A stretch of 64,000 bases of DNA from Eutreptiella sp. 'Long Island Sound 2002' (GCA_964036045.1 OZ038378.1:164391049-164455048); one strand, 5' to 3'; counted from the first letter of the stretch, positions 10,994-23,149 are shown. Translations and numbers: made by a program. Notes: generated by a model not told the origin, from the letters alone.

Positions 10994-12235
10994 GGGTGGT
11001 CGGAGTGTAGTGCCGGGCCTGTGGGGATGTACCACTGGGCGCACCGGCCCGGGGGGATGGGGAGTCCAACCCAGGGGGTGGTCGGGGCATCCTTCAGGGC
11101 CTATGGGGGGCCATCATCTTCGGAGAACCGGGCGCACCGGCCTGGGGGGGACGGGGAGTCCTGCCCAGGGGGTGGTCGGAACCTCCTGCAAGGCCCATGG
11201 GGAGCCATCATCTTCCAATAACCGGGCGCACCGGCCTGGGGGGGACGGGGAGCCCAGCCCACGGGTGGTCGGAACCTCCTGCAAGGCCCATGGGGAGCCA
11301 TCATCTTCCAATAACCGGGCGCACCGGCCTGGGGGGGACGGGGAGTCCAGCCCGGGGGGTGGTCGGAGCCTCCTGCCAGGGCCAATGGGGGGCCATCTTC
11401 TTCAGAGAGCCGGGCGCACCGGCCCGGGGGGGACGGGGAGTCCTGCCCAGGGGGTGTTCGGAGTCTCCTGCCAGGGCCAATGGGGGGCCATCTTCTTCAG
11501 AGAACCGGGCGCACCGGCCCGGGGGGGACGGGGAGTCCTGCCCAGGGGGTGTTCGGAGTCTCCTGCCAGGCCAATGGGGGGCCATCTTCTTTAGAGAACC
11601 GGGCGCACCGGCCCGGGGGGGACGGGGAGTCCTGCCCAGGGGGTGTTCGGAGTCTCCTGCCAGGGCCAATGGGGGGCCATCTTCTTCAGAGAACCGGGCG
11701 CACCGGCCCGGGGGGGACGGGGAGTCCTGCCCAGGGGGTGTTCGGAGTCTCCTGCCAGGCCAATGGGGGGCCATCTTCTTTAGAGAACCGGGCGCACCGG
11801 CCCGGGGGGGACGGGGAGTCCTGCCCAGGGGGTGTTCGGAGTCTCCTGCCAGGCCAATGGGGGGCCATCTTCTTCACAGAACCGGGCGCACCGGCCCGGG
11901 GGGGACGTGGAGTCCTGCCCAGGGGGTGTTCGGAGTCTCCTGCCAGGCCAATGGGGGGCCATCTTCTTCAGAGAACCGGGCGCACCGGCCCGGGGGGGAC
12001 GGGGAGTCCTGCCCAGGGGGTGTTCGGAGTCTCCTGCCAGGCCAATGGGGGGCCATCTTCTTCAGAGAACCGGGCGCACCGGCCCGGGGGGGACAGGGAG
12101 TCCTGCCCAGGGGGTGTTCGGAGTCTCCTGCCAGGCCAAGGGGGGGCCATCTTCTTCAGAGAACCGGGCGCACCGGCCTGGGGGGGACGGGGAGCCCAGC
12201 CCAGGGGGTGTTCGGAGTCTCCTGCCAGGCCTGTG
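10994..12235. repeat. satellite B, 94/95 bp unit, block 2
   Basis: About 12-13 B units. The first three resemble the GGTGGTCGGAACCTCC variant seen at the start of block B1. The rest are the GTGTTCGGAGTCTCC variant, near-identical and probably recently homogenised. Measured start spacings are 94, 95 and 94 bp (11503, 11597, 11692, 11786). Confidence 0.95.
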
Positions 12236-13640
12236 GGTACTCCTTCCTACCCCTTAGCAGCAGCAGGCAAGTAAGCAGGCAGTACCGGGGGTCATAACCC
12301 CGGGGTAATAGTATCTGGGACTCAACGTGAGTCCTCTTAACCAGGAACAACCCCAAACACCGCCGGGGCTTAACTCCCGAACGTAACGGTGTTTGGGGCC
12401 CCCGTGGGCCTTATGAGCCCACGGAGTGTACTGAGGCGTGGCTACCAGCTGGACTGTGGCCTGCCATACCCATTTCTGGGCTCGCCTCTGTACGGCCGGT
12501 CGAGTCCGGCTCTGGGGGTTGCGCACCAAACTGGCCCCGGGGGGGGGGCATTTACCCTGTTAAGCATTAGTTACGGCAGTAGGCACTATTCATTACGTTA
12601 GGGAATTACTCAGCGCTTTTGTTTACCCCGCAGACATGCCCCTTCCAGTGGTGCGCTCACCTTTGGGGCTGCCTTTGGGGGATCGGGGGCTGTTACCCCT
12701 CCCGGACGCCCTCCCTGGTGTTGGCGCCGGGGTGGTGGCCGGGGGGCCTTATACCGTACCTAAAGGATGTTGGATACCGATACCGGGGTGTCCAACCGGA
12801 CGGGGACAGGGACTGTGTCTCCGGGCTTACAATCGACTGACCCACATTCAACGGCTGTTGGTATGGTAGCCTGCTCCACTTCAGTCCTGTACCACTCAGG
12901 CCAGCTTCTTATCCCTCCTCATACCCTCGCACATGTTGCAGGGCGGGGGGTCGTTGTTGGGGCCCCCCGCGCATGCCCGCGCCACTGGCCACCCTCTCCT
13001 CCCAGGCACCGCGCCTCTGCTAGGGCGGGGGCCCCTCACATGCACCCTTCAGGGCCCTTTCCACCTGCACACCTGGACGCTTGCCATGAAGACCCCGCAT
13101 TGGAGCCTCCTCGTCGGCGCGCCCGGGTCCAGCTGTTCACGCGGCCGGCCGCCGATGCGGGGCCCTGGAGGCGCGCCGCACGGGCGCTGCCGGCCTGTGA
13201 GAGGGGCAAGGGCAGGAGAAGGGGGTGGGGGGGGGGCAGTGGGCAGGGGAGGCGGCACGGAGTGGCTGCGGGAGGTAGTGCATGGGGGGCACCGAGAGCT
13301 GCATGGGGGTGTGCGGGATGGAGTTGGGGCAGAGGGCCCTGTGGGTGGGGCAAAGGCGCGGGGGGGGCGCATGTCCGGGCTCCTGCGTGGGCTGGTGCGT
13401 GGGCGGGCACGTAGGGGAAGAGAGGAGGGGGAGGCTTGGTCAGCCGTCCTCTACGGAGGGTCGCTGACCGTTCCCAGGGCCAAGGCGGCCGGTACTAGGG
13501 GGCGCGGGGTCCCTGGGGATGGTGCTTGGCACTGGGACGTGCGCGCACCCGACACTGTTAGTACACCGCCTAATGGCAGTGCCCGGGCCCTGTCGTCGGG
13601 GGCTTCGCACCCGGCACCCAGCCCGTGAGTAGAGCTGGGG
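12236..13640. other. intron sequence, no supported gene
   Basis: A less repetitive stretch between the satellites and the pentamer array. A 77-codon + frame (12636-12869) sits just after a CCCCGCAG acceptor-like site, but its family and a clean donor are not evident. Confidence 0.35.
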
Positions 13641-13650
13641 AGTACTCAGG

Positions 13651-13896
13651 GTGTGGTGTGGTGTGGTGTGGTGTGGTGTGGTGTGGTGTGGTGTGGTGTG
13701 GTGCGGTGCGGTGTGGTGTGGTGTGGTGTGGTGTGGTGTGGTGTGGTGCGGTGCGGTGCGGTGCGGTGCGGTGCGGTGCGGTGCGGTGCGGTGCGGTGCG
13801 GTGCGGTGCGGTGCGGTGCGGTGCGGTGTGGTGCGGTGTGGTGTGGTGTGGTGTGGTGTGGTGTGGTGTGGTGTGGTGTGGTGTGGTGTGGTGTGG
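13651..13896. repeat. GGTGT/GGTGC pentanucleotide array
   Basis: About 49 copies of GGTGT or GGTGC. GGTGT units form both flanks and a long run of GGTGC units forms the core. Frames here encode artefactual Cys/Val/Gly or His/Thr/Pro repeats on the two strands. Confidence 0.97.
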
Positions 13897-13999
13897 AACA
13901 GAAAACACGCATGCAGCCACGGTGTCCAATGGCTGCCCTGACGTGCATGTGCGATGTGACACGGATGCATGTTGCTCCGATGCGCATTCGTTCCATCAG

Positions 14000-14194
14000 G
14001 ACACTGCCCTCAACGTGAGTATCCACAGTGCCCTTGGGGACGCCTGGAGTTGCATGAGGGACCGCACGAACGGCTACAAGCATTACCAAACGGCACTCGC
14101 CCAAGCGGCATCCCTCGACGGTACCCAAACTGCGTTGCTGCATTACAAGTGCGGCCGCCTGTGGTCCCAGACCCAGTCCCTTCCCGATGAAGAG
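14000..14194 (+). CDS. giant gene exon 2, TPR motif
   Basis: 65 codons, phase 0 to 0, between TTCCATCAG and donor GTGTGC. The peptide has a TPR-like helix pair: ALGDAWSCMRDRTNGYKHY, then QTALAQAASLDGTQTALLHY and KCGRLW. Helix A has the small-large spacing (G-x-A-W, Y) and helix B the A-L-x-x-A spacing expected of TPRs. A GTGAGT inside the exon near 14015 is a possible alternative donor. Confidence 0.75.
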
Positions 14195-15723
14195 GTGTGC
14201 GCTTTTCCCGGCGGTACTGAAGTGCATGAGCGTGCCCACCTGCCGCCCTTTGTCATAGACCAAGTGATACGGCTGGTCTTCAGTGTTGCGATACCGCCAA
14301 AGAATGCCCATCAACGCGAGGATGTGGGGAGTTTGTCCTTTATCGGGTGGAATGGTGTGGAAGGTTCGAGCCCCCTCGGCGCGCACTGTGCAGACACTGT
14401 CCGTGCTATCCCCCATCATCGATTGGCAGTACTCTGGTAGGAACTCACAAGGTTGCCTCACTGTGTATGCCTCTACCATCCTACCACCCCTGAGGCTCTG
14501 GCTTGCCAATCGAGCAAGTTGCTACAAATACAGTTGAAGTGCCGATTGTTCGCACACAGCTCTGGGGGCGGTGGCTTGCCTCATCGATAGGGCTGTCCGG
14601 CATAGAGCTGTGGTGCGTTGGTGTGCATCGACCGCGTTGCGGTGTGTATTGTGTTTGCAGACCGTCTGCCTTCCAGCCTCTGGGGCGGCAGCCCGCCCAG
14701 CAGAGAGTTGTGGGTTTGCGCGCGTTTTGGAGGGGAGGGCGACTGCACGCCTGCCCACGCACAAAGATGAGTCGCGCGCACTGCGATGGTTTGCCGTTGT
14801 GATGTTGTGTGGGTCCGCTGGCACACCTGCTGCACACGGCGCTGCCGATCTGCGCTGGTCCTCTGGGCAGATGCGCCAAAACAATGTGGACCGCAATCCG
14901 GCGGCAGAGCACTTCTCGAAGGCACTATCAAGCCTCTCCGGCCGACTGCCGGAGATGGACTGTGGGCACTGGGGCATGCCCCCGCCCAGCGCCTGGCGCC
15001 CGGTTTTGGACGCCCCAATACGTGTGGCCAGTCAAGTGCACACCGTATGTGGCCCTCCCTCTCTCCTTCTCTACGTCCCGGACATGCGTACCCCCTCGTC
15101 TTTGGAGGCCTCTCTCAAACAAATGCCTGTGCACCGCCGCACCGCAAGTGCACTTGATGTCCATGTCTGACCCTATGGCACATTCATAGCCTCACGCCCC
15201 CGACTCAATGGGGCTCAGTGCATAGAGTGCTCGTGCACGGGGGGCGAATGCTACGGATCCTGAAAAACAGGGCTGACTGTGCAAAACACCGCCCGTTCCG
15301 GCAGCGTCACAGGGACAGACCAGCAATTGGGCTGATGCGCACATTCCAGTGGACAGAGTACCCGGCGTTGTGCAATTTGGCAAGTCACAGTCGTTTGTGC
15401 ACCATTCGGCAATAGGGCTCAAGAACGACCATGTCCTCTCTGTCTCCTTAGAGCAAGAGCCGAGGCATCGGTGGTACATGCTGGTCATTGTGGGTTTCAA
15501 ATGCCGGTGTCCCCGCCCCAATCTCCAGATCAACTTGGATGCGTGGCGCTGCCCTGCATTCAGGGGCAGGCTGAGGGTCGCAGGGGCGCGGTTGACATCC
15601 CGCACCGCCCCCCCCGCCATGATCCCCCACCGCCTCCTCCCCAGCTCTACCCCTGCCCCCCCCCCCCCCCCCCCGCCCCTCATCGCACTCCACTTCAGTC
15701 CTGTCCTGCATGGCTTCCCCCAG
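14195..15723. other. intron 2, nothing recognised
   Basis: No repeat family or RNA gene was recognised. A tract of about 20 Cs (15655-15674) lies 50 bases before the exon 3 acceptor and may serve as its pyrimidine tract. Confidence 0.4.
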
Positions 15724-15875
15724 GAGGTCGCAGAGCTTTACAGGCGGCAGGTGGTCATGTGTCAGCGTGAGAAGCGCAGCAGCGGAAAAGTCTCCAAGCA
15801 TTCCGCCAGGGCCCAGCAGCACGCGACGGCCGCCATCAAGTTGGCTGCCATGTCGGATCATGGGGTGCCCATCAG
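15724..15875 (+). CDS. giant gene exon 3, basic helical segment
   Basis: 152 nt after TTCCCCCAG, ending AG before GTCTCG (phase 2). The peptide EVAELYRRQVVMCQREKRSS then KHSARAQQHATAAIKLAAMS is charged and helical, continuing from the TPR-like exon. The AG carry-over joins with C of the next exon to give Ser. Confidence 0.75.
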
Positions 15876-16506
15876 GTCTCGTGTGGGGCTGCACGTTCCC
15901 CGCTCTTGCGTCGTCCGGATCCAAGTTGTGGCAGTCCGGCGGTGTCGTGGGAGCGTGAGTGGGTACGCAGGGCGCAGCCCGGGGTGCGGCGCGTGGGCGC
16001 GTGCCGTCTCCGCCACTGCGGTCGGTGCAGGAGAGCGGCGAGCGGTCTGGGCCACCGAGAGCAGCGGGAAGGACGGGAGCTGCCCCCGCCCCCTCCCCCG
16101 GCGGGATGGGCGGGCGCGCAGTGGAGGGTGCGGCGGCGGGGGGTCGTGGCCACGGCGTTGGGGCCTGAGCCGGCACAGACTTGGGGTGGCGGGGGCTGCA
16201 GCAGGTCGCAGGTGGGCAGGGCAGGGCGGTGCCCTGGGCTACGACCGCTGTGGCGGGGCCCAGCGGTCGCCGGCGGTCGCGGGGCGACGGAGGCGCATCC
16301 CCGGCGTCGCGGGGACTCAACTGTTGTCGTCATCTCCCGCCAGTCACCTGACACGCCTGGCGGACGGCACACCTCCTCGCACTCACACGCGTTGCGCTTG
16401 GGTGCCTTGGGAAAGAGTTTCGCATGCCCCCTTCCGGCAGATACCACATGAGAGACCTTCAACGTCCACTTCAGGCGTCATGTGCCATGGCTCCAACCAC
16501 GGGATT

Positions 16507-16678
16507 TGAGCACCGATGTGCAGGGCACCACCGCGTGTGTCGCGTGTGCATCTTGAGGGCGATTGAGCACCGATGTGCAGCGCACCACCGCGTGTGTTGC
16601 ATGTGCATCCTGGAGGCGATTGAGCACCGATGTGCAGCGCACTGTGTGTGTCGCGTGCGCATCCTTGAAGGCCATGAC
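16507..16678. repeat. 57 bp tandem repeat, 3 copies
   Basis: GAGCACCGATGTGCAG recurs at 16507, 16564 and 16621, so the period is 57 bp. It lies in intron 3 just before exon 4. The frame is open on the minus strand only because the period is divisible by 3. Confidence 0.85.
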
Positions 16679-16745
16679 CGTCTTCAGTGCCCTGCGCTGG
16701 CGCCATCCGTTCTGGAAGGCACCGCTTTGGTTTCCCCGTTCACAG

Positions 16746-16912
16746 CCTATTGACCAGTTTCGAGGTGCTCGAAGAGATAGCGGCCTTGGGATGCGGCGAC
16801 GGAGTCAGCGAATATGCGGAGTGGAAGCGCCGGATGCGAGACGCCTTCGGTCACTGCGTGGACACGGCAGCGCACCAGTCGATCAGTTACAGCGCCTCGC
16901 ATTTGCTGCGAG
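16746..16912 (+). CDS. giant gene exon 4
   Basis: 167 nt between CCCGTTCACAG and GTCCGT: one base, 55 codons, one base. The peptide includes LLTSFEVLEEIAALGCGDGV and EYAEWKRRMRDAFGHCVD. Phases agree with both neighbours (AG+C before, G+CG after). Helical; no family recognised. Confidence 0.75.
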
Positions 16913-17188
16913 GTCCGTTGCACCGTCGACCTTTGCCCTTGTCCTTTCCGGATGTCCCCCAACACATCACACACCCGCCCCCCTGCTCCCCCCACTCACA
17001 CACACACAGGGCGGCGGCGGTGCCCGTGCTGGGGGTTATGGCGGGTGACGCGGTGGGACAGGGGAGCGTTCTTGAGGGTGGCGGTGCTGGTGGTGGTGGC
17101 CGTGGGTGATGGATCGTGGCGGAGTGTAGCATAGTGTGCTCCGTTGTGGACAAGGGCGCGGTGACCGGGGCGTTTCCCTCGTGTGCAG

Positions 17189-17285
17189 CGTTTGTGTGCA
17201 ATCAAGAAGAAGAGGCCGCGCGGGACTCGCTTTTGGTGGAAATGGAGTTTGTGATGATGAAGATCCGCGACGCAGCTTTGCTGAG
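17189..17285 (+). CDS. giant gene exon 5, coiled-coil-like
   Basis: 97 nt from GTGTGCAG to donor GTGTGC. The peptide NQEEEAARDSLLVEMEFVMM then KIRDAALLR is acidic, with hydrophobic spacing suggesting a coil. The 276 bp intron before it is among the shortest in the gene. Confidence 0.75.
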
Positions 17286-17524
17286 GTGTGCCTCTCTTTG
17301 AGGTCGCCGGTTGAAAGGCGCGATGCGTGACAATAGTAAGTCTCACGGGAAGGGGCCAGTGCTTTGGTGCTGTTTGTGAAGCAAGTGGCATCGCTCAAGG
17401 ACATGTCTGGGGGATGTTGATGCGGTGCGGGGGGTCGAAGTCGTTGTCCTTGTCATCTTTGTTCTGATGCAAGTGTACCCATCGGTATCTACCCAAACCC
17501 CCTGGGGGTGATAGGGCGAGGGAG

Positions 17525-17552
17525 CGACGACGACGACGACGACGACGACGAC
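17525..17552. repeat. (GAC)n microsatellite
   Basis: About nine GAC units, in intron 5. Frames through it read poly-Asp and are not supported as coding. Confidence 0.9.
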
Positions 17553-17864
17553 ACCACATCCAACAAGGACACCCCCAACAGCATCACTACCAACAGCAGC
17601 AGCGCAACCACCAGCACCACCATTGCCGCCATGGCAATGCGCCCCAAACGACGTGCCAAATGCCTCCCGCGCCAAAAGATGCAGCAGCAGCACACCACCA
17701 CCAGCACCATCACCAACCACCACCCGCAGCAACAACACCGACGGCCAAGATGGCAACAGCGACAGACACAAACAACAAGAAGACCAATGACGACAACAAT
17801 ACCAACAAGGACAAAGTGGACAACAACGGCACCAGGTGCACCGATGCATCCAAAAAAAAATTCA

Positions 17865-18395
<531 letters not shown>

Positions 18396-18465
18396 CCCGG
18401 ATCTCTGCCTTGCGCCCTCCGCAAACATTGCTACTGGTTTGCCATAGTTCAGCCACAGTTCTCAG

Positions 18466-18691
18466 GCTGCCTTTTTCCGGCCTGTGTCTGCTCCTCCCCC
18501 GGACTCTGTTCCGGCAACTGCAAATGGCAACACAGACCGATCACTCGTTGGCCTCCAGGCTTTTGGCATTGAACATGTACGAGATCCATTTCCATATGAA
18601 TTCGGAGTTGACATTGGAGAGTCTGGAACACGAGAAGCGCACTCAAATTCAGCAAATGGAGCTCAATGATTTGGTCATGAAGCTGAAGAAA
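18466..18691 (+). CDS. giant gene exon 6, coiled coil
   Basis: 226 nt after GTTCTCAG: one base completes Arg with the AG of exon 5, then 75 codons. The second half is strongly helical and charged (TLESLEHEKRTQIQQMELND, LVMKLKK). The donor is taken as GTGGAG after AAGAAA, which gives phase 0 for exon 7, but downstream GT sites are possible. Confidence 0.7.
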
Positions 18692-19445
18692 GTGGAGGAG
18701 AAGGGGGGGTTGAGTGTCGGCGAAACCATCTTTCATCAGGTGTCGATGGTGGGTGGTGCTGAGTGTGAAGCGTGCGGTGGAATGTATTGGGAGGTGCATC
18801 CCCGTGTGGGCCAGGGGATGTGGTCGAGGTGCACTGCGCGCGGCGCTCGCTTAGTCTCATCCGGTCATGCATCTCAACGGCCCAGTCTCGTCACACATAT
18901 CAATCCGTCAGCGCCCACCCGCCAACGGCTGTTGGAGGGTACCCGACAGCGTTTGTGGGGTAACCGACGACGGTGGGAGGGCCATGCAGGTGGTCGCTGT
19001 GGGCGGTCTTTCAGCAAAAGTCACAAACACTGTGCAGGACCGCTGCTCTGTGCAGCTGCTCTTGCCGCTACTTGTGCTGGGAATGGCAGAGCTGCTGCTG
19101 CTACCACTAGATCTGGATGTGTTGCTGCCATAGGCATCCCAGTCCCAAAAGGTGACGTACAATTCCCGCGTTCTTTTTCCCTTTGGTATTGCTCTGCTTT
19201 TTTCTTTTTGGTATTTTCTGTCCATAAAGACAAAGCAAAAAGGAGCAACTGCACGCAACTTGACAAGGCTTCTGTAAACAAGGGAACAACGCGCAGCAGG
19301 AGCCCAACCCTCGAAACCCTGGGGATAAAAAGGGTGGGGGGGGTCCAGAGCCTTTGCCCCGCCCTGCGGCTGAAGACCCGTGCCGAACCCTCCTTGGGGT
19401 GGTGGGGCATTTGTTGGTGCGTCCGACGGGGCTGAAAGGGAGCAG
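18692..19445. other. intron 6, nothing recognised
   Basis: No repeat family or exon recognised. Around 19180-19250 it is T-rich then A-rich. Confidence 0.35.
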
Positions 19446-19514
19446 CTGAAAAGGGAGATCCATGAGCAATGGGTGGAGGCAAAGAACGGTCTGCGCCCCC
19501 TCAACTTTCTGAAG
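19446..19514 (+). CDS. giant gene exon 7
   Basis: 23 codons, phase 0 to 0, between GGAGCAG and donor GTGACC: LKREIHEQWVEAKNG then LRPLNFLK. An AG six bases upstream (19439) would add two codons but needs a different incoming phase. Confidence 0.6.
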
Positions 19515-19769
19515 GTGACCCCAGCACAGCCAACAGAAACTACAGCAGCGGCAGTAGTCTAAGCTCCAGCTCTAGTCGTGGGTGGGAGCAGCAGCTCTAT
19601 TACACGCAGCACGGAGCTGGTGACCAGGCGTGATCGTTGATACGTGTGACGAGACTGGGTCGTTGTGATGTCTGCTCAAGTGGGGTCATTGAAATGCTTG
19701 ACAACACCCGATCGGTGATGCGTGGGCTGTTCTTGGGGGCCGGCCCCGTTGCATTGGCCTCCGGTGCAG

Positions 19770-20230
19770 CAGTCGCCGATGGACCAGGTCACAAGCAGAC
19801 TTTCCACTGGCACCTGCCAGCCCAGACATGATCAGATGGAGCTGGGTCCTACTGAGCCACATGCTGGACGCAGCACGTTCCTACTGAGTTCTGGTGGTGC
19901 AGGGGGCGGGTATTACTGAGTGGCCATTGATAAGGGGCCGATTGCTACTGAGAACCAGTTGCCCTGCCGGACGCTAGTGGCATGTCTGGTCACAAGCCCC
20001 CCCCCCCCCCCGCCCCAGCGGTGAACGGGGGGGACGGCCCCAAGACCCGTGTGCCGCCGCAGAGTGCGCGGAGGCCCGTGGCGCCCGGGGGGACGGGGAG
20101 GGGCCGACGGGGACCGAAGGTGTGGGGAACGGGTGCACAAACCGGGTGCCTGTTTGGACGCGGAGCGGGCCCTTTCTCCGCACCCCCACCCCTCGTCTCG
20201 GGCTCGTGGGTCTGGGGGACGCAAAGGACC
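19770..20230. repeat. dispersed repeat S, copy 1
   Basis: Two modules recur near 23150-23360. AGACATGATCAGATGGAG and its flank are direct at 23187. The module around GGGCCCTTTCTCCGCACCCC (20168-20187) is inverted at 23260-23280. The modules have therefore been rearranged between copies. Non-coding. Confidence 0.6.
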
Positions 20231-20992
20231 CCAAAACCTGCCGGTCCCTCCCAAGGCCCGACTTGTGGCGCCGTGGCGGGCCACTACCCCATTCAATGGC
20301 CCCCCCGTCACCCCCAATCGGACAGGGGGCCACGGACCCCATCGACACCCGCAAACCAAAGGAATGCCGAACCTCCAGCCCCTCCGTAACCGGGGCACAG
20401 GCCACACACAACACGGGCCATGGACGTTCCAGCCCCTTTCGTGCCCCCCCCCTCCCCCTCCTGCGGTGTTCAGGGGCGGCAAGGCCCCCGCCGCTGAGAT
20501 GAGTGTTTGTCAAAATGGCGCGTGACCGCGGGTGTGCGCACGATGTCTGGGATGTCTGGGCCCACAGTTGCTGTTTCTCCGTCACGCACACCGCGGGAGG
20601 AGGGGCCCCACCGCTCAGCAAACCAATGGACTCCCCATCCGCCTCCCGAAGACGTTCCGGGGGGAGAGGCACCAAACACGGGGCCGATCACTGTGCGGGT
20701 GCGGCTGAGGCCGTGCCGGGGAACGAGAGGCCGAGGGCCGCACGGCGGACGGCGGAAGGTGAGGCATCGGCGGTGGCAGCGGCGGGGGAGGGCCGGCGTA
20801 GTCCTCCTGCGCAGAGCGACCCCCGCCCCCGGCGTCACCCGCCAACACCACGTCTCCCCCGCCGCCGCGAGACAAGCGATGTCAACACTTTCCGCGTGAA
20901 AAACGGACGTGCGTCGACCCGGCGCACCTCCACCGCCGCCCTCGCACGCCGCACGGCCCCGTTCTCCGGCGCCGCGCTCGGGTGTCGCGCAG

Positions 20993-21134
20993 GTGGCGCG
21001 GGAGCTGTGCGCTCAGCAGAGTACGCGGCTGATGTCCGAGCCCTATGACCTCCACGACACGTACCGGCACCGGCTGCAGCTGTCGCCGCACCCCCACCGC
21101 CCGGAGCAGCCGTGCACCGTGTGTGGCCTCAGAG
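20993..21134 (+). CDS. giant gene exon 8, first half of zinc module
   Basis: 142 nt from TGTCGCGCAG to donor GTGTGT: 47 codons plus one base. It encodes VARELCAQQSTRLMSEPYDL, then a His/Pro-rich stretch ending QPCTVCGLR. The CxxC is the first ligand pair of the zinc module and is completed by exon 9. Confidence 0.75.
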
Positions 21135-21602
21135 GTGTGTGCCGTGTGCCGTGTGCCGCCGCCCTCGTGCCTGTCGCAGAGGGCGCACAGGCCCCGCACC
21201 GTCGCGGGCCAGCGGTAAATCCGCGGGATTTCTGTGTCACAATGGCCCCCCAAGACAGACCAAGGCCCGGCCGCAGACCCGCACATCGGCGATGCCCCCC
21301 CGGTCCCCTGCCCCGTGCCGAGCGCGTACTGCGCCCGGGGGAGGGGCACTCCCGAGATCGCCGACGCACTCCCCCCCCCATTGCGCAGCAGCGGTGTTGG
21401 TGCCGATGCCATGGCCCCCATCGTCACGTGCATCTGCTGCGCCTTGGCGCACCGTGGCCCCTGCCCCTGCCCGCGCCCCCATGTCTCCCCCCCACCCCCA
21501 CGTCCAAGCGGGTGTCAGTGTTCCAGTCAACAATGCGCACGAACGCTCACGTGGGGGTACGCATCGCTGATCTTGCACAAATCGCCCTCAGGGACTGCGC
21601 AG

Positions 21603-21794
21603 CAGGGGTGCGTTCAAGGGGAAGGGGCCTCAGAGGCGGTCAGACAGGCGGTTGGAGGAGGTTGCCAAAGCGGTTGGGGGCGGTTACTGTCGGTTACAAA
21701 TGCCATTGAGCCAGGCACTTGCCGTCAGGGGGACAGTGACTGGGCGTAGGCTGGGCGCGGGGGGGTTACCTCCCCCCCTTCCAATGCATCCCTG
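21603..21794 (+). mobile_element. hAT-like MITE, family H2, 192 bp
   Basis: Left end CAGGGGTGCGTT, right end AATGCATCCCTG. Flanks CTGCGCAG (21595-21602) and CTGCACAG (21795-21802) match 7 of 8, the best target duplication among H2 copies. The family core is GGTTGCCAAAGCGGTTGGGG, then GTTACTGTCGGTTACAAATG. Confidence 0.8.
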
Positions 21795-22499
21795 CTGCAC
21801 AGGCTCCCCCGAGGCACAAGGCACGGGCTGCACGCGCCATGTAATACCGATGGAACGCACACAACGCCCCCCCTCCCTCCCCCGCCCCCACATACACACC
21901 ACCACCATCACATCACAATGGCCCCGCAGGCGACGGGGAACACGGCCCCTCACAACACTCCAACACACAAGCGACAGGGTACACGCCATCGAAGCAGAAC
22001 AGCGCTCACTGCCCATCGCCATCGCCGAACACCGCCGACGGCTGCCAGACACGGATGTGTCAGAACGGCTGACAACGATCGGAGGAGCCCCCCCGGGGAC
22101 CCCCCCCCCAAGACCACAGGGGCCATCGTGGGAAAAAGCGAGATTTACCGTTGGCACAATCTGATCGCCCCATTTTCGGTACACACCCTTTTTGGGCCCC
22201 AGATCCCCCCCCCCCCCCCCCCCCTCTCTCTTCGGCTGCCCGGCACCGGTGACCACCACCAGACAACGGCACAGACCGAGTCCCTGCCGTGTACCCGAGC
22301 ACTTACCGCCGGAGGCCTGGCAAAGCCAAGGCGATGATTCACCGTCCCCAGCCATTTGCCAGGCAAACCTCCGCCCCTGCCTCGGCCCCGGAGCCCCCAC
22401 CCCCCCGCCCCTCCCCCACAGGCAAGCGCATCCCACAAACACACGTGCCCCCCCAAGTCGCGCGCGCACCAATCGTCCGCCCGCGCACTCTCTGCACAG

Positions 22500-22623
22500 G
22501 GGCCCCCTGGGCCTGTGAGAAGGGCTGTGCGTATCACGTCTGTGGCCCGTGTCATGACCGGGGCATCACCGACCACGTCCCGTCCGGCCTCGCGCTGTTC
22601 TTCTCGCTGACATTCAAGCGAAG
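22500..22623 (+). CDS. giant gene exon 9, second half of zinc module
   Basis: 124 nt between CTGCACAG and donor GTGCGT. Joined to exon 8 it gives C-x2-C-x8-C-x3-C-x2-H-x-C-x2-C-H (CTVCG, then WACEKGCAYHVCGPCH), preceded by His/Pro residues. The spacing resembles DC1/C1 or ZZ treble-clef fingers, which bind partners rather than DNA in most families. Ends AG, completing Arg with exon 10. Confidence 0.75.
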
Positions 22624-22846
22624 GTGCGTTGCTGCCCCGCGGGCCTGTCTTCTCTTCGGAAACGTGACCCGGGCCTCACCGTCACAACGGCGCAGCTCCC
22701 CCCCCCCCCCCCCCTCGCCAAGGCCCAGGCCATCGCCGCCAGCCCCCTGCCCCTGCCTGCCCCCTTTGCCAGCCAAGGAAGCCCACGTGAAGCGGGCGCC
22801 AAAGAGTATTTTTGGGGCCTCGTTGCCCCTCACCCCCTCGCCCCGC

Positions 22847-23047
22847 CCGGGATGCATTAGAAGGGAAGGGACCTCGGAGGCGCTGAGGCAGGCGGTTGGA
22901 GAGGTTGCCAAAGCGGTTGGGGGCGGTTACTGTCGGTTACAAATGCCATTGAAGCCGGCACTTGGCGTCAGGGGGACAGCGGCTGGGCATAGGCTGGGGG
23001 CCCTGGAGGGGGGGGGGTGCCTCCCCCCCCCTTCCAATGCATCCCTG
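22847..23047 (+). mobile_element. hAT-like MITE, family H2, 201 bp
   Basis: Ends are CCGGGATGCATTAGAAGGG (first A changed to C) and CCCTTCCAATGCATCCCTG, with the same core as 21603-21794. Flanks are C-rich and match only 6/8. Confidence 0.75.
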
Positions 23048-23149
23048 CCCCCCCCTCCCCCACTCCCCGCAGATGCTGTGGCCCCGGGAGGGGGAACATT
23101 GAAGTGGGCCGGGGGGGGGGGCAAAGGGAGTTGAGTGCCGTGTAGGTCC

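Noticed and set aside
8006-12297. Several + and - frames of 150-530 codons encoding Cys/Gly/Trp-rich repeats
   Set aside because: The satellite units lack stop codons and are not multiples of 3, so all frames stay open on both strands. There is no single preferred frame.
13625-14509. Long Cys/Val/Gly and His/Thr/Pro repeat frames
   Set aside because: Translations of the GGTGT/GGTGC pentamer on either strand.
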